Shown here: piece by piece, positions 62,229-64,000 of the stretch
Position numbering within the stretch: position 1 is the first letter of the stretch
How the letters are laid out: the number at the start of each line of letters is the position of its first letter
From: Sphingomonas elodea ATCC 31461
GTDB lineage: Bacteria; Pseudomonadota; Alphaproteobacteria; Sphingomonadales; Sphingomonadaceae
NCBI RefSeq assembly: GCF_000226955.1
Contig: NZ_AGFU01000002.1
Coordinates: forward strand, 62,001-126,000
Length of the DNA stretch: 64,000 nucleotides
Direction: 5' to 3'
Notes under the pieces: generated by a model
What the model was told of the DNA's origin: nothing
Databases searched by the model: none
Seen by the model: only the letters and a program-made list of their open reading frames with translations
Made by a program: the position numbers and the translations under genes

Positions 62229-62921
62229 ATGAGCAGGGGCGGTGGCCGCGGCCATGTCCGCGTGCGCACGGCGCGCGGCCGTACGGCGCAATCGACGCGC
62301 TGGCTGGAGCGCCAGCTGAACGACCCCTATGTCCGCCGGGCAAAGGCCGAGGGCTATCGCAGCCGCGCGGCCTACAAGCTGACCGAGCTGGACGAGAAGT
62401 TCGGCTTCCTGAAGGGCGCACGTCGCGTCGTCGACCTGGGCGTGGCGCCGGGCGGCTGGACCCAGGTGGTGCGCCGGGTACTGCCCAAGGCGGCGGTGGT
62501 CGGCATCGACCTGCTGCCGGTCGACCCGATCGAGGGCGCGACGCTGCTCCAGATGGATTTCATGGACGATGCCGCGCCCGATCGGCTGATCGAGGCGCTG
62601 GGCGGCACGCCGGACCTGATCCTGTCCGACATGGCGGCGAACACGGTGGGACATCCGCAGACCGATGCGCTGCGCACCATGGCGCTGGTCGAGACCGCGT
62701 TCGATTTCGCGATTCGGACGCTGGCGCCCGGTGGCGATTTCGTCGCCAAGGTGTTCGCCGGCGGTGCCGATTCGGCGCTGATCGCCGAGATGAAGCGCGC
62801 CTTCACCACCGTGAAGCACGCCAAGCCCCCGGCGAGCCGCAAGGGCTCGGTGGAATGGTACGTCGTGGCGCAGGGCTTCAAAGGGCGCGCCGAGAGCGCC
62901 GGCGAGAAAGAACAGGAATAG
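62229..62921 (+). CDS. rlmE: 23S rRNA (uridine2552-2'-O)-methyltransferase RlmE
   Basis: A 230-residue SAM-dependent enzyme. It has VVDLGVAPGGWTQVV (SAM site), the K-D-K-E catalytic residues in GYRSRAAYKL, LILSDMAANT and GGDFVAKVF, and a basic N-terminus (RGRTAQSTRWLERQLND). It methylates U2552 in the A loop of 23S rRNA, a late step in large-subunit assembly. Confidence 0.95.
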   Translation: MSRGGGRGHVRVRTARGRTAQSTRWLERQLNDPYVRRAKAEGYRSRAAYKLTELDEKFGFLKGARRVVDLGVAPGGWTQVVRRVLPKAAVVGIDLLPVDPIEGATLLQMDFMDDAAPDRLIEALGGTPDLILSDMAANTVGHPQTDALRTMALVETAFDFAIRTLAPGGDFVAKVFAGGADSALIAEMKRAFTTVKHAKPPASRKGSVEWYVVAQGFKGRAESAGEKEQE

Positions 62922-62956
62922 CCCCGGGCCGGGAAGGACGGGGCGAAGGCGAGGCC

Positions 62957-63472
62957 ATGACGAGGCCGGCGTACACGGAAGCGCTTGCGGACAGCGGCGT
63001 GCTGATCCGGCTCACCGCATTCGACCCGCATGTCGCGGGCACGCCGCCGCTCGCCCTCGACCTGCCCGACAGCGATATCGACATTCTCTGCCATGCGCCC
63101 GACCCGCGGGCTTTCGCCGGGGCGGTCTGGGCGGCCTATCGCGACCTTCCCGGCTTCGCGATGTGGCAATGGCAGGGCCGCGATCGTCCGGTGGTCGCCC
63201 GCTTCCACTGCTCGGGCTGGCTGTTCGAATTGTTCGGCCAGGCCCGTCCTGTCGCCGAGCAAGTCGGCTGGCGGCATTTCGTCCTCGAGCGACGGCTGCT
63301 CGCGCTGGGCGGCGAACCGCTTCGGGCCGCCGTGATGACGCGCCGACTCGCGGGCGCCAAGACCGAGCCCGCCTTTGCGCAGGTGCTGGGGCTGGCCGGC
63401 GATCCGTACGCCGCGCTGCTTATGCTGGAGGGGCTGGACGATGCCGCCCTGTGCGCGCGGATCGGCGCCTGA
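62957..63472 (+). CDS. DUF4269 domain protein (nucleotidyltransferase-like)
   Basis: A 171-residue protein. DSDIDILCHA near residue 35 has the D-x-D metal pair of nucleotidyltransferase folds, with GTPPLALDLP before it, as in DUF4269. The activity is unknown. It follows rlmE by 35 nt and converges with rpoZ. Confidence 0.8.
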   Translation: MTRPAYTEALADSGVLIRLTAFDPHVAGTPPLALDLPDSDIDILCHAPDPRAFAGAVWAAYRDLPGFAMWQWQGRDRPVVARFHCSGWLFELFGQARPVAEQVGWRHFVLERRLLALGGEPLRAAVMTRRLAGAKTEPAFAQVLGLAGDPYAALLMLEGLDDAALCARIGA

Positions 63473-63475
63473 AAC

Positions 63476-63511
63476 AAAAAGGGCCGGCGTTGCCGCCAGC
63501 CCCTTTGTGTC
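63476..63511. terminator. Bidirectional terminator between DUF4269 and rpoZ
   Basis: AAAAAGGGCCGGCG...CGCCAGCCCCTTTGT forms a stem with A-rich 5' and T-rich 3' ends, with G-U pairs and one bulge. It sits in the tail-to-tail gap and can serve both genes. Confidence 0.6.
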
Positions 63512-63529
63512 TCGTTCGATCGAAGGCGA

Positions 63530-63874
63530 TCAGCCCTCGTAGTCGCCACCCAGATTCTGGTTGCGCGGCGGGGCAGCGGCGGTGAGGCGGAGCGCCTCGG
63601 CCTGTGCCTGGATCGAACCGATTTCGTCCGGCGCATCCTCGTCGTCGATGCGGACGCGCTGCAGGCTCGACACAACGGCTTCCTGCAGATGGTCCGGGCG
63701 GACGGTTTCTTCCGCGATCTCGCGCAGGGCGACGACCGGGTTCTTGTCGCGATCGCGATCGAGGGTGAGATCGGCACCGCCGGAAATCTGCCGCGCGCGC
63801 TGGGCGGCGAACAACACCAGGTCGAACCGGTTGGGAACCTTGTCGACGCAATCCTCGACTGTGACGCGCGCCAT
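63530..63874 (-). CDS. rpoZ: RNA polymerase omega subunit
   Basis: A 114-residue subunit with the omega core [33 protein letters not shown] and [13 protein letters not shown]. It helps assemble RNA polymerase and binds ppGpp. The ATG at 63874 is preceded by AAGGAAGC. Confidence 0.95.
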   Translation of the reverse strand: MARVTVEDCVDKVPNRFDLVLFAAQRARQISGGADLTLDRDRDKNPVVALREIAEETVRPDHLQEAVVSSLQRVRIDDEDAPDEIGSIQAQAEALRLTAAAPPRNQNLGGDYEG

Positions 63875-63914
63875 GTACGCTTCCTTGGGATAGGGGTGTC
63901 CGGGAAAGACCGGC

Positions 63915-63943
63915 CAGTTAGAGGCCGGCTGCCGAAATGTCAA
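63915..63943 (-). promoter_or_regulatory. Sigma-70 promoter of rpoZ
   Basis: On the minus strand TTGACA (63938-63943), 17 nt, TAACTG (63915-63920). The -10 box lies in the inverted repeat CCGGCCTCTAACTGGCCGG. It would give a leader of about 35 nt. The last bases of the window beyond it hold no recognised gene. Confidence 0.62.
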
Positions 63944-64000
63944 GGAAAGCGGCCGGGGCGCGTGCGCGAACCCAATCGCGCTTCACTCGTTGTCTGCGCG

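Overview
The window is a stretch of ordinary chromosome from an alphaproteobacterium, most probably a Sphingomonas-like member of the Sphingomonadales. The evidence is the very high GC content, the family-restricted DUF1491, DUF1489, MmcB and COQ9 proteins, the carotenoid hydroxylase CrtZ, a class I lysyl-tRNA synthetase, an ECF sigma/anti-sigma/fasciclin cassette, and dispersed palindromic repeats of the kind common in sphingomonads. There is no phage, integrase, transposase or CRISPR array. Genus-level placement is inference; no search was run.

Layout. 1-4.7 kb: thioesterase, DUF1491, a secreted cell wall hydrolase, the SOS-type DNA repair gene mmcB with a LexA box, an ankyrin protein, and an overlapping SCO1/YcgN/metallopeptidase chain. 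4.7-8.9 kb (minus strand): penicillin-binding protein 1A, msrB, crtZ and a LysR regulator. 9-16.6 kb: a candidate small RNA, a CDC48-type AAA ATPase, a PAP2 phosphatase, a HerA-like ATPase, a GAF protein, recQ and a small phosphatase. 16.7-20.3 kb: glnK-amtB under a sigma-54 promoter, then a thioredoxin-TPR co-chaperone coupled to a Lon-N protein. 20.4-29.3 kb: tRNA-Gly, a DUF72 protein, an unlisted 36-residue acidic protein, feoAB, class I LysRS, nhaA, and MFS and AI-2E family membrane proteins.

29.4-38.3 kb: ECF sigma/anti-sigma/fasciclin, a PhyH dioxygenase, etfBA, sucC (without sucD), a cyclophilin, mgtE and DUF1489. 38.3-45.8 kb: gpsA-tsaD diverging from hemC-hemD, a coiled-coil membrane protein, and a glutaryl-CoA block (acyl-CoA dehydrogenase, GNAT, CoA-transferase). 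45.8-55.8 kb: COQ9, EamA, an old yellow enzyme, a riboflavin operon (ribD-ribE-ribB-ribH), tonB, gltX and prs. 55.9-64 kb: TauE, a monooxygenase-like protein with an MFS partner, a GGDEF-EAL protein, tRNA-Gln, ppx/gppA-rlmE, DUF4269 and rpoZ.

Functional links. ETF (etfBA) would take electrons from acyl-CoA dehydrogenases such as the glutaryl-CoA dehydrogenase here. SucC, COQ9 and SCO1 belong to the same respiratory economy. Readable regulation includes LexA (mmcB), sigma-54 (glnK-amtB), Fur-like palindromes (feoAB and sucC) and a LiuR-like palindrome (etfBA).

No wholly new multi-gene system stands out. The least explained items are the small RNA or leader in front of the CDC48 ATPase, the 36-residue protein, the three palindromic repeat families (one copy translated inside a gene), and the composition break inside the GGDEF-EAL gene.
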